In this document: in pieces, positions 1 through 6,042 of the stretch
Layout: every line of letters starts with the position of its first letter
Numbering within the stretch: the stretch's first letter is position 1
Origin: Eubacteriales bacterium
Lineage (GTDB): Bacteria; Bacillota; Clostridia; Christensenellales; UMGS416
NCBI GenBank assembly: GCA_028709505.1
Contig: JAQVWW010000022.1
Span: forward strand, 1 to 9,552
DNA: 9,552 nucleotides
Direction: 5' to 3'
Position numbers and translations under genes: made by a program
Notes under the pieces: model-generated
What the model saw: only the letters and a program-made list of their open reading frames with translations
Told to the model about the DNA's origin: nothing
Databases searched by the model: none

Positions 1-566
1 TCGGTGCCGATGCCGATTTCATCGAACACAGGCCTTAACACTTCGAGGAAGTTTTTGCCTGTGACACATCGGATGATGGCGCACAGCATCGTGGTGGCAG
101 TGGTGCAATAGCTAAACACGGTGCCGGGCACATGCGAGACGGCGGCGCGAAAGAACGTGTCCTCCCAGCAGGGGTCCCGCGGCGAATAACTGGAGCCTTC
201 GGTGTACGGGGCGGCCATGCGCAAAAGATCCCCAATGGTGGTCTGCATCAGATACGGGTCGGTATCAGGCCCCACCTTGTCCGGGAAGAACCGCACACAT
301 TCGTCGTCAAGGCGCAAAAGGCCGCGCTCAACCAGCAAGCCGATGGCAATCGACGTGAAGCTCTTGCTGCAGGAATACAGCCTGTGCCGGAACTGGGGGC
401 CAAAGGGTTTGAAGTAGGCCTCGCTTAGAATCTTTCCATGCCGGACAAACATTACGCTGTGCATAGCCAGCTGCTGCCCGACCAGCGCGCGCAGGTACTT
501 TTCGATGGCCTTAGAAGGCACGCCCTCGCGCTCGGGTGTGCTGCGAAGCATAGGTTTTAATTCCAT
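1..566 (-). CDS. Serine hydrolase, beta-lactamase/AmpC-like family (N-terminal part, runs off left edge)
   Basis: This is an open frame of 188 codons from the ATG at 564-566 to the window edge with no stop, so the C-terminus is missing. A GGAAGG ribosome binding site lies 7 nt upstream of the ATG and supports this start. The protein has the features of the beta-lactamase/COG1680 esterase-peptidase fold: the SxxK nucleophile motif at Ser65-Cys-Ser-Lys68, followed by a helix ending in GLLVERGLLRLDD (residues 76-88), the LLRM segment near 114-117, and a tyrosine motif at Tyr153. At that third site the family usually has YxN; here it reads Tyr-Cys-Thr. No signal peptide is visible, so a cytoplasmic enzyme is likely. 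The family includes DD-peptidases, class C beta-lactamases, esterases and 6-aminohexanoate-dimer hydrolases; the substrate cannot be assigned. It is transcribed divergently from the XRE gene. Family call is firm, function is not. Confidence 0.9.
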   Translation of the reverse strand, partial: MELKPMLRSTPEREGVPSKAIEKYLRALVGQQLAMHSVMFVRHGKILSEAYFKPFGPQFRHRLYSCSKSFTSIAIGLLVERGLLRLDDECVRFFPDKVGPDTDPYLMQTTIGDLLRMAAPYTEGSSYSPRDPCWEDTFFRAAVSHVPGTVFSYCTTATTMLCAIIRCVTGKNFLEVLRPVFDEIGIGT

Positions 567-671
567 AGCAATCCTTCCGACAATACTATTTTCGCTGGGG
601 CTTATGAAGAGAAAATTCGACGCAAAACCCGGATTTCCTGCCGGGGCACGGCAAAAGCATGTACCTGCAAA

Positions 672-702
672 GCAACCCGGCGCGGCCATGGCGCCGGGTT
701 GC
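672..702. repeat. Perfect 12-bp inverted repeat with 7-nt loop
   Basis: GCAACCCGGCGC at 672-683 is the exact reverse complement of GCGCCGGGTTGC at 691-702, with a loop at 684-690. There is no T-run on the plus side and only a short TTT on the minus side, so a standard terminator is unlikely. Its place between two divergent genes makes an operator or a decayed element possible. Confidence 0.55.
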
Positions 703-765
703 CGAGACAAAACGGACGGTATGCCGTTTTATCCCCGGCAACTTTCCCGATGCGCCATAATCAAC

Positions 766-809
766 GGCGGCTTGCAGCAACGGCCTGTTGACACTATGGC
801 TGCAACGCC
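766..809. repeat. Bulged inverted repeat spanning a TTGACA hexamer
   Basis: GGCG-GC-TTGCAGC (766-778) pairs with GCTGCAA-CGCC (799-809), giving 7 plus 4 base pairs with a 2-nt bulge. The 20-nt spacer contains a perfect TTGACA at 788-793, but no -10 box follows at a usable distance. It may be a regulatory dyad upstream of the XRE gene; there is no direct evidence for binding. Confidence 0.35.
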
Positions 810-869
810 AAAAAGCCCGCGCTGCCTTCTTTTCACGGCGGCGTTGTGTTTTTCTCCCGCGGCGCGTTC

Positions 870-898
870 TTGCCTTTTTGGCCGTTTTTTTCTATTCT
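870..898 (+). promoter_or_regulatory. Candidate sigma-A promoter of the XRE regulator gene
   Basis: TTGCCT (870-875) and TATTCT (893-898) are separated by 17 nt; each matches four of six consensus bases. Transcription would start near 905 and give a leader of about 33 nt containing the AAGGAG ribosome binding site (924-929). The position is right for the gene starting at 938. The assignment rests on pattern match alone. Confidence 0.45.
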
Positions 899-937
899 AA
901 AAGCAGGCCGGCCCATTCAAAACAAGGAGATGCCAAT

Positions 938-1342
938 ATGCTCTATCTAGCCGAAAATCTCAAGGCGTTGCGCAAAGGCGCAGGGCTTACCCAAGACGAC
1001 GTGGCGCAAATGCTGGGTGTGTCGCCGCAAAGCGTCAGCAATTGGGAACGCGCCGACACCTATCCGGACATCACACTTTTGCCGGCGCTGGCCAACCTCT
1101 TTCAAACCAGTATCGATGCGCTGGTGGGTATGGACAAAATAAACGACGCGCAGGCCAGGGCGGCCGTCTTTCAGGCCGAGCGGGCCTATTTGCAAGCAGG
1201 CGACTATAAAAAGGCGGCCCGGGTGCTCGAAGCGGCGCGAAAGACGTTTCCCAACGACGAGGGACTGATGTCCGAGCTGGCGCTGGCATGGGCATTGGGA
1301 GACGACGCCGACAAGCTGAAACAATCATCCGCGCTTTGCTAA
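938..1342 (+). CDS. XRE-family helix-turn-helix regulator, truncated by a premature stop
   Basis: The 134-aa product starts at the ATG at 938, which has an AAGGAG site 8 nt upstream; the frame is open further upstream but has no ribosome binding site there. Residues 5-60 form an HTH_3/Cro-CI domain, with GLTQDDVAQMLGVSPQSVSNWE (16-37) containing the two helices that contact DNA, followed by TYPDITLLPALANLF, the typical end of this domain. From about residue 68 the chain turns into helical hairpins of TPR type (ERAYLQAGDYKKAARVLEAA). The reading stops at TAA 1340-1342 after SSALC. The same frame continues without a shift for 87 further codons (1343-1603) with clearly matching helical sequence, so the protein as encoded lacks the second half of its repeat region. 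Such proteins are one-component transcription regulators; the target is unknown. A still-functional short repressor is possible. Confidence 0.8.
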   Translation: MLYLAENLKALRKGAGLTQDDVAQMLGVSPQSVSNWERADTYPDITLLPALANLFQTSIDALVGMDKINDAQARAAVFQAERAYLQAGDYKKAARVLEAARKTFPNDEGLMSELALAWALGDDADKLKQSSALC

Positions 1343-1603
1343 CGGGTGCTGGGGGCGAACCCCACCGAAAAAGTACGGCACACCACGCGCGCCGCACTGT
1401 GCTTTATCCATAAAAAAACCGGCGATACGGACAAGGCCGTCGCCGCCGCCCAAAATCTGCCGCATCTGCGCGAGAGCCGGGAAGAGGTGTTGGCCCAGCT
1501 GGAAAAAGCAACGACGCACCGGCAAATCGACGCCTGCCTGAGAGCCTTGGCGCTGGGGACGGACGGCGAACCCCGGCACAGCGCGGCTGCGCGGCATGCC
1601 TAA
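1343..1603 (+). pseudogene. Detached C-terminal part of the XRE/TPR regulator, separated by an in-frame TAA
   Basis: This stretch lies in the same frame as the gene at 938 and begins directly after its stop. It reads R-V-L-G-A-N-P-T-E-K-V-R-H and then ALCFIHKKTGDTDKAVAAA, a helix-turn-helix repeat of TPR type, and ends at TAA 1601-1603. A single change of the TAA at 1340-1342 to GAA would restore C-E-R-V-L and a 221-aa protein. A GTG at 1346 is the first possible start, but nothing resembling a ribosome binding site precedes it, so independent translation is unlikely. The C-terminal end (from about residue 187 of the joined protein) is less repeat-like. It could instead be read-through coding sequence or a sequencing error at one base. 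Confidence 0.7.
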
Positions 1604-1679
1604 GGCGGTGCGATAGCGGCACGCGCAGGGCCGTCGCCGCCGGGTAAAAGGGTGCCCGGCCAATCTGCGCCGGCTTGCT

Positions 1680-1710
1680 CTGCCGTGCCGGCATCCTTTT
1701 CCGGCGGCAG
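1680..1710. repeat. Hairpin upstream of the aldo/keto reductase promoter
   Basis: CTGCC-GT-GCCGG (1680-1691) pairs with CCGGC-GGCAG (1701-1710), giving 10 bp with a 2-nt bulge and a 9-nt loop. Only ACGTTT follows, so it would be a weak terminator for the XRE gene at best. Its right arm covers the place where a -35 box for the next promoter would sit, so it might instead be a regulator site. Confidence 0.35.
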
Positions 1711-1717
1711 ACGTTTG

Positions 1718-1726
1718 TGGTATAAT
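1718..1726 (+). promoter_or_regulatory. Extended -10 promoter (TGG-TATAAT) of the aldo/keto reductase gene
   Basis: A perfect TATAAT (1721-1726) is preceded by TG at 1718-1719, the extended -10 arrangement that can work with a poor -35. The sequence 17 nt upstream (TTTCCG, 1698-1703) is a weak -35. Transcription would begin near 1733, leaving a leader of about 108 nt before the ATG at 1841. I see no recognised riboswitch in that leader. Confidence 0.6.
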
Positions 1727-1840
1727 CCGGATAAGGCAAACCCGGCGACGGCAGCCCCCGGCGCCGCCCAAGCGGCGACGGACTGACAAACCCGACGGAT
1801 TTTAAAAACGACGGCGAAAGCCCGGCGACAGGGGGACGAC

Positions 1841-2986
1841 ATGGAATATAGGCAAATAGGAGCAACCGACGCCCGCGGCAGCATCATCGGCCTGGGCTGC
1901 GAACATTTGGACGGCAAACCTTACCAGCAGGTGCGCGACACCATCGACGCGGCGTTGGAGCGGGGCATCAACCTGCTGGACGTGTTTATGCCCGGCGACG
2001 AAGTGCGCGGCAACATCGCCCGGGCGCTGGGCAGCCGCCGGCGCGACGTGATGATTCAGGGCCATATTGGCTCGACGGACGTCGCGCAGCAGTACGATAT
2101 CAGCCGCGATATGCCGGTGGTGCAGCGGTACTTTGAACAGATGCTGCGCACCTTTGGCGGCTATATCGACTTTGGTATGATGTTTTTCATCGATTCCGAA
2201 CAGGATTATCACGACGTGTTCGACAAAGGCATCGCCGATTACGCCCGGCGCTTAAAGCAGCAGGGTGATATCGGGCACATCGGCTTTAGCTCCCACAACC
2301 CCGAGATAGCCATGCGCGTCATCCAAACGGGGCTGCCCGAGACGATGCTCTTTAGCATCAACCTGGCGTTCGATCTGTGCCCGGCCGACGCCCACGTGCT
2401 CCAAGAGATGGAGCGCGGCTTCGACGCGGCGGCGTTTCGCGGCATCGACCCTAAGCGCGCGGCCCTCTACAAGCTGTGCGAGCAAAACGGCGTGGGCATT
2501 ACCGTGATGAAGACGCTGGGGGCAGGCAAGCTGCTCTCGGCACAGCACACACCCTTTGCGCAGCCCATGACCATCGCGCAGTGCATCCACTACGCGCTGA
2601 CGCGGCCGGCGGTATCCAGCGTGCTGCTGGGCTGCCAAACCCGGGACGAGGTGCTGGACGCGCTGGGCTATCTGGACGCCAGCGACAGCGAACGCGACTA
2701 TACGCACGTGCTGGGCACGCTGCGCAACGATTTTAAGGGCAACTGCGTCTATTGCAACCACTGCCTGCCCTGCCCGGCGGAAATCGACATCGCCGCCGTC
2801 AACAAATATCTGGATATCGCCCGGCTGGATGAGGATCACGTCCCGCCGTCGGTACGATCGCACTACGCGGGGTTGGCCCGCGGCGGCGACGCGTGCATTG
2901 CGTGCGGCCACTGCCAGCAGCGCTGCCCGTTCGGCGTGCCGGTCATCGACAACATGGCCGCCGCCGCCCGTATCTTTGGCGGATAA
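1841..2986 (+). CDS. Aldo/keto reductase family protein with two C-terminal 4Fe-4S ferredoxin motifs
   Basis: The 381-aa protein starts at an ATG with an AGGGGG site 5 nt upstream. Residues 1-290 form an aldo/keto reductase TIM barrel: RQIGATDARGSIIGLGC at the N-terminus, GHIGFSSHNPEIA (145-157) matching the usual IGxSxHN strand, and LTRPAVSSVLLGCQT (253-267) near the cofactor-binding end. Two cluster motifs follow: CxxCxxCxxxCP-type sites at Cys302/305/308/311 and Cys352/355/358/362. Fe-S-containing members of this family are oxidoreductases common in anaerobes; the substrates are mostly unknown. Oddly, of the Asp-Tyr-Lys-His catalytic tetrad only the Asp (D47) is apparent: the Tyr region reads MPGDEVR, the Lys strand reads MIQGH and the His strand reads MMFFIDS. 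It may be redox-active through the clusters rather than a classical carbonyl reductase. It appears monocistronic, with its own promoter and a downstream terminator. Confidence 0.9.
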   Translation: MEYRQIGATDARGSIIGLGCEHLDGKPYQQVRDTIDAALERGINLLDVFMPGDEVRGNIARALGSRRRDVMIQGHIGSTDVAQQYDISRDMPVVQRYFEQMLRTFGGYIDFGMMFFIDSEQDYHDVFDKGIADYARRLKQQGDIGHIGFSSHNPEIAMRVIQTGLPETMLFSINLAFDLCPADAHVLQEMERGFDAAAFRGIDPKRAALYKLCEQNGVGITVMKTLGAGKLLSAQHTPFAQPMTIAQCIHYALTRPAVSSVLLGCQTRDEVLDALGYLDASDSERDYTHVLGTLRNDFKGNCVYCNHCLPCPAEIDIAAVNKYLDIARLDEDHVPPSVRSHYAGLARGGDACIACGHCQQRCPFGVPVIDNMAAAARIFGG

Positions 2987-3128
2987 GGCCCAACCCGGGG
3001 GCGCAACCCGGCACGCCGGAAAAAACGAACCGGGATCTGCGTATGCCGGCGCGGGTTTTGGTCGCCGCGCAACGCGTGAAAGGCCGGTGGGACGGCGGCG
3101 CATTCGGGAAAAGCAAATAGGACGCATG

Positions 3129-3160
3129 GCCGGCTCTCCCTTTTAAACGGGGGAGCCGGC
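3129..3160. repeat. 12-bp GC-rich hairpin without T-tract
   Basis: GCCGGCTCTCCC (3129-3140) pairs with GGGGGAGCCGGC (3149-3160) over 12 positions including one G-T pair, around an 8-nt loop TTTTAAAC. No T-run follows on either strand, so it is not a standard intrinsic terminator. It could protect the 3' end of the reductase mRNA or be a relic of a terminator. Confidence 0.5.
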
Positions 3161-3261
3161 GGCCCTGCCCGTCGTTTCGGTTGCGTCGGGGTTCGTGAAG
3201 CACGCGTCGCTTGCGCGAAGGCCCGCGGGCGGACCACCAACAAAAGGAAACAGTACGTCAT

Positions 3262-3300
3262 TCGGCGGCCTCCCCTTTTCTGGGAAAGCCGCCGATTTTT
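3262..3300 (+). terminator. Rho-independent terminator
   Basis: TCGGCGGC (3262-3269) pairs perfectly with GCCGCCGA (3288-3295), with an inner TCCC/GGGA helix, and is followed directly by TTTTT (3296-3300). The T-run is on the plus side only, so it terminates rightward transcription from the reductase gene and shields the opposing gene that ends at 3370. Confidence 0.8.
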
Positions 3301-3369
3301 GTGCGTTGGTTCCTGTTGCCAAGGGATTTTCAACGAATTAAGCCGGGATGGGCGGCCCCAAGGCGCGCT

Positions 3370-5235
3370 CTATTTGCGGGCCAGCCGCTGCTGCAAGTCT
3401 ATCACCCGTCTGCGCCGGCCCTGCGGATGGGCAAGGGTATCCTGCATGCGCAGAGTGCACAGGTTTTTCAGCCGCTGAATTTCACTGTGCTTACCGGCGG
3501 CGGTATCGGGATAGATCGGTTCCAGGATATGCAGCGTCAGCAGCGGCCGCCGGCGCAGCTTTTTGCCCAGGCCAACGCCGGGCCGGTAGCTTAAGACCAT
3601 GGGCACGATGGGCACGTCGCCGTCGTAGGCAAAGGCGAAAGCGCCGTTTTGGAACGGGCGCAGCGTGTCGCAATAGGGCGACAGATGCCCTTCGGGGAAG
3701 ACGTGCACCACGTCGCCGCGCGCCAGAGCCGTTTGCACGGCGCGGTAGAAGCTGAAGGACGCCGCTTTGCGCCGCGGGATGGGCAGACCGCCCAGCGGGC
3801 GCAGCAACAACCGGACGAACGGCCGCTCCAGGTTGGATTGCAGCGTTAAAAAGTGCACGCGCCGGCGGCCCAGCGCGCAGCCTACCATGGCACCGTCCAG
3901 CGGATGAACGTGGTTGCAGACGCTGACGAAAGCGCCGGGCAGCGCCGACAGGTTTTTGCGGCCGGTAACGCGCAGCCCCAGGCAGGCGCGGTGTATCACC
4001 GGCAGCACCAGCCGCGCCAGCGGCTTGAGCAAACGCCGGCCCAGCCGTACGCCGGGGCTGTCGCCCAGATAATCGTAGTCCGGCCCGATGGCCCGCTCCA
4101 GCGCCGATGCGCCGGGCGATTGCGCGATGCTCTGGGAAAACATCTCTTCGACACGGCGCACGCAGGCGTCGATGTCGTACTGCCGGCCGTGGGCGCTGTA
4201 GAGGTGTTCCATCCGGCGGCGCTCGTCGGCGTGGTCTATCCAATAGTCGATTTTGGCGGCCAGGTCGGCGCTGTCGCCGGCGGTGAACAGCGAACGCTCA
4301 TCCAGCGCGAACTGCGGCGTGGCCGACTTGGCGCTGTTGGCGATGACCGGCACCAGCCCACAGGCAAAGGCCTCTATGCACGAGATGGCCTCGATCTCCA
4401 CATCGGCGGCATGCACGTACAGATCGCTGGTGGCGATGACGTCCAGCAGCTGCTCCTTGGTGTAAAAGCCGAAGAGGGGCGGATGGGGCAGTGCGGCGCC
4501 CAGCCGGCGCAAATGCGCGGCGCGCGGGCCGCGGCCGGCCAGCACCAGCTGGATATCGCTGGCGTGGCGGCTGCGCCGGACGGCTTCGATGAGCACATCC
4601 TGCCGCTTTTCGTTGGACAGGCGGCCAATCATCAAAATGACGAACTTGCCGCAGAGCGCAGGCGGCTTGGGCAGTTTGCGGTACGTAAAGTCGGCGTCGA
4701 TGCCGTTGGACACCACGTGCAGCCGGGCGTCGTAGCCGTGCTGTTCCAGTTGGTCGGCAATGAAGCGGCTGGGGCAATGGATATGGTCAAAATAACGGTA
4801 AAAAGAACGATAAAAAGTGCGGTAGAGAAGGCTGTTGACCCAATCCAGTTTACCCAGGCCGATGGAGTACGTGATGTTTTCGGGCTGCGTGTGGAAGGCG
4901 GCGGTGCAGGGGACGCCCAGCTGCGCGGCGATGCGCCGCCCCTGCCGGCCCAGCGGGAACGGGAGCAGGAAGTGTACCACGTCGGCCCAGGCGATGGCGG
5001 TACGCAGCACGGCCTTGTCGGGATAGGCGAACACCATGCCCTGGGAGGTGATGAGCCCATCCACCAGCGGCAGGTGCACTTCGGGTACGCAGTATTTGTC
5101 GGGCCCGCTCTGGCCGGTGCTGACCACGCGCACCTGATGGCCGTGACGGCGCAGCACGTCGGCAAAGCGCCGGGCGGAGATGGTAGTGCCGTTATTGGCA
5201 CTGTCGAACTGATCCAGAACCAATAGGATTTTCAT
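3370..5235 (-). CDS. Glycosyltransferase (GT4) fused to 1-acylglycerol-3-phosphate-type acyltransferase (PlsC)
   Basis: The start is the ATG at 5235, preceded by AAGGAG at 8 nt; an ATG 30 codons upstream lacks a site. The product has 621 residues. Residues 1-370 form a GT-B glycosyltransferase of family GT4: MKILLVLDQF...NNGTT at the N-terminus, the GRLSNEKRQD donor-binding segment (204-213, Arg205 and Lys210), and the E-x7-E motif at Glu280/Glu288 followed by AFACGLVPVIAN. GT4 enzymes of this look add sugars to lipids such as diacylglycerol. Residues about 400-600 form an acyltransferase: NHxxxxD at His442-Asp447, GGLPIPR (482-488) and FPEGHLS (513-519), the three classic PlsC/LPLAT motifs. 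Both halves appear catalytically complete. The combination implies synthesis of an acylated glycolipid at the inner face of the cytoplasmic membrane, but donor sugar and acceptor cannot be read from sequence. It is a single-gene unit divergent from the GNAT gene. Confidence 0.9.
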   Translation of the reverse strand: MKILLVLDQFDSANNGTTISARRFADVLRRHGHQVRVVSTGQSGPDKYCVPEVHLPLVDGLITSQGMVFAYPDKAVLRTAIAWADVVHFLLPFPLGRQGRRIAAQLGVPCTAAFHTQPENITYSIGLGKLDWVNSLLYRTFYRSFYRYFDHIHCPSRFIADQLEQHGYDARLHVVSNGIDADFTYRKLPKPPALCGKFVILMIGRLSNEKRQDVLIEAVRRSRHASDIQLVLAGRGPRAAHLRRLGAALPHPPLFGFYTKEQLLDVIATSDLYVHAADVEIEAISCIEAFACGLVPVIANSAKSATPQFALDERSLFTAGDSADLAAKIDYWIDHADERRRMEHLYSAHGRQYDIDACVRRVEEMFSQSIAQSPGASALERAIGPDYDYLGDSPGVRLGRRLLKPLARLVLPVIHRACLGLRVTGRKNLSALPGAFVSVCNHVHPLDGAMVGCALGRRRVHFLTLQSNLERPFVRLLLRPLGGLPIPRRKAASFSFYRAVQTALARGDVVHVFPEGHLSPYCDTLRPFQNGAFAFAYDGDVPIVPMVLSYRPGVGLGKKLRRRPLLTLHILEPIYPDTAAGKHSEIQRLKNLCTLRMQDTLAHPQGRRRRVIDLQQRLARK

Positions 5236-5284
5236 GACGGTCACTCCTTGCCAATATGAAAGAAAATGAGGGTATGATAAAAAA

Positions 5285-5293
5285 AGTATACCA
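5285..5293 (-). promoter_or_regulatory. Extended -10 promoter (TGG-TATACT) of the fusion gene
   Basis: On the minus strand TGG-TATACT occupies 5293-5285, an extended -10 with one mismatch to TATAAT. The upstream -35 position is only T-rich. Transcription would start near 5278, about 43 nt before the ATG at 5235. The GTGGTATA core is the same as in the promoter at 1718-1726. The surrounding AT-rich stretch fits a promoter region in this GC-rich DNA. Confidence 0.55.
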
Positions 5294-5372
5294 CGGTCCG
5301 CAGGTTTTAAAAATGAAATAGACATTTTTTGCGATGTAACAGCAAATTAACAGAGTAATAGGGCCAAAACAG

Positions 5373-5401
5373 TTGAGTAAAAAGCCGCCACAGGGTAAAG
5401 T
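5373..5401 (+). promoter_or_regulatory. Candidate sigma-A promoter of the GNAT gene
   Basis: TTGAGT (5373-5378) and TAAAGT (5396-5401) are 17 nt apart, each with four of six consensus bases. Transcription would start near 5408 and give a short leader of about 24 nt carrying the AGGAGG site. Confidence 0.45.
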
Positions 5402-5431
5402 ATTGGTAACGCCTTCCAGGAGGGACGCCCT

Positions 5432-5881
5432 ATGCAGTGGACCATCCGCCCGGCCTTGCCCGACGATCTGCCCCGGCTGCTGGCGCTGTACGCGCATTTA
5501 CACGCGCAAGCGCCGCAGCGGATCGCCGACGAGGCCGTTGCCGCCGCCTGGCAGGCCGTGTGCGCCGACAGCCGCCAGCGCATCCTGCTGGGCTGCGCAG
5601 ACGGCCTGCCGATAGCCACGCTGACGGTGGTGCTGGTGCCCAACCTGACGCACGGCGGCCGGCCTTACGCGCTTATCGAGAACGTCGTAACCCACGCCGA
5701 TTTTCGCCGCCGCGGATACGGCACGGCGCTGCTGCGCGAGGCCTGCGCCTGGGCCGCCCGGCAAAACTGCTACAAAGTGATGCTGATGACCGGCCGCCAT
5801 GACCAGGCGACGCTGCGCTTTTACCAAAACGCCGGGTTTGACCCCGCCGGCAAGCACGCCTTTGTGCTGAAAATCCGGTAA
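5432..5881 (+). CDS. GNAT-family N-acetyltransferase
   Basis: The 149-aa protein starts at an ATG with a perfect AGGAGG (5418-5423) 8 nt upstream and has the normal length for a single GNAT domain. Motif A, which holds the acetyl-CoA pyrophosphate, is seen as NVVTHADFRRRGYGTALL (84-101), with R92-x-x-G95-x-G97. The C-terminal FYQNAGFDPAGKHAF (130-144) carries the usual tyrosine (Y131) that acts as general acid in many members. These enzymes move an acetyl group from acetyl-CoA to an amine; nothing in the sequence or context identifies the acceptor. It has its own promoter and is divergent from the glycosyltransferase-acyltransferase gene. The family call is firm. Confidence 0.92.
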   Translation: MQWTIRPALPDDLPRLLALYAHLHAQAPQRIADEAVAAAWQAVCADSRQRILLGCADGLPIATLTVVLVPNLTHGGRPYALIENVVTHADFRRRGYGTALLREACAWAARQNCYKVMLMTGRHDQATLRFYQNAGFDPAGKHAFVLKIR

Positions 5882-5885
5882 CCCC

Positions 5886-5916
5886 GGCGGGCTTTCGCGG
5901 CAAAGCAAAGCCCGCC
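5886..5916 (+). repeat. Perfect 10-bp hairpin just after the GNAT stop codon
   Basis: GGCGGGCTTT (5886-5895) is the exact reverse complement of AAAGCCCGCC (5907-5916), with an 11-nt loop, starting 5 nt after the stop. No T-run follows, so it is either a terminator of unusual type or an mRNA 3'-end stabiliser. Confidence 0.5.
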
Positions 5917-5974
5917 GCTGGCACGCGGCGGCAGTGAAAAAGCCGTGGGTGCCCTAGCGTGCCTTGCCCTGCGC

Positions 5975-6030
5975 GGGCGCCGGGCAGCCGGAATCTCCGG
6001 CGGAAAGGTCCATCGGCTAACCCGGTGCCC
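5975..6030. repeat. Long imperfect hairpin in the convergent intergenic region
   Basis: GGGCGCCGGG (5975-5984) pairs with CCCGGTGCCC (6021-6030), 10 bp including one G-T pair, and continues after a 1x2 internal loop with AGCCG (5986-5990)/CGGCT (6014-6018). The 23-nt apical region could alternatively form GCCGGA/TCCGGC pairing. It matches no RNA family that I recognise. GC-rich sequence forms such pairings easily, so function is uncertain. Confidence 0.35.
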
Positions 6031-6042
6031 CGTCAAAGGCGT

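Larger units (their letters stand above)
567..937. other. Divergent intergenic region with several inverted repeats
   Basis: No gene with a ribosome binding site is seen in these 371 bases. The stretch separates the leftward serine hydrolase from the rightward XRE regulator and should hold both promoters. Three dyad symmetries stand out: a perfect 12-bp stem at 672-683/691-702, a weaker 7-bp AAAACGG/CCGTTTT stem at 709-715/724-730, and a bulged 11-bp inverted repeat at 766-778/799-809. None ends in a clear T-tract in either orientation, and terminators are not expected between divergent genes. They may be regulator binding sites or structured leader RNA. The open frames that cross this region look like by-products of high GC content. 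Confidence 0.6.
2987..3369. other. Convergent intergenic region, no gene seen
   Basis: These 383 bases lie between the 3' ends of the aldo/keto reductase gene and the leftward fusion gene. They hold two GC-rich hairpins (3129-3160 and 3262-3300, listed separately). The short open frames have no ribosome binding sites and arginine/proline-rich translations typical of random GC-rich sequence. The distance of about 275 nt from the reductase stop to the only good terminator is long, so an unrecognised small RNA or a long 3' untranslated region is possible. Confidence 0.6.

Noticed and set aside
788..793. Perfect TTGACA hexamer as a -35 box
   Set aside because: No -10-like sequence lies 16-18 nt downstream, where the sequence is AAAAGCCC; it sits in the loop of an inverted repeat instead.
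788..937. A 50-codon upstream extension of the XRE reading frame
   Set aside because: There is no ribosome binding site at 788, the extra residues do not resemble the family, and the ATG at 938 has a good AAGGAG at the right distance.
1735..1742. GGCAAACC in the reductase leader, reminiscent of the c-di-GMP-I (GEMM) riboswitch core
   Set aside because: The matching downstream GACGCAAAGC segment and the GNRA-capped stem between them are absent, so there is no support for the riboswitch.
2252..3127. 291-codon open frame on the minus strand opposite the reductase gene
   Set aside because: It is a shadow of the Fe-S aldo/keto reductase; its translation is Arg/Val/Ala-rich with no recognisable motif.
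2987..3369. Several short open frames in the gap after the reductase gene
   Set aside because: None has a ribosome binding site, all have Arg/Pro-rich translations, and they overlap strong hairpins.
3853..5226. 457-codon open frame on the plus strand, opposite the glycosyltransferase-acyltransferase gene
   Set aside because: It lacks a ribosome binding site and recognisable domains, is rich in Gly/Ala/Gln/Val, and lies wholly antisense to a gene with clear catalytic motifs; this is a common by-product of GC-rich codon usage.
5236..5325. A 30-codon upstream extension of the fusion gene
   Set aside because: It would run through the likely promoter, and the ATG at 5235 has a clear AAGGAG and gives the usual GT-B N-terminus (MKILLVLD).
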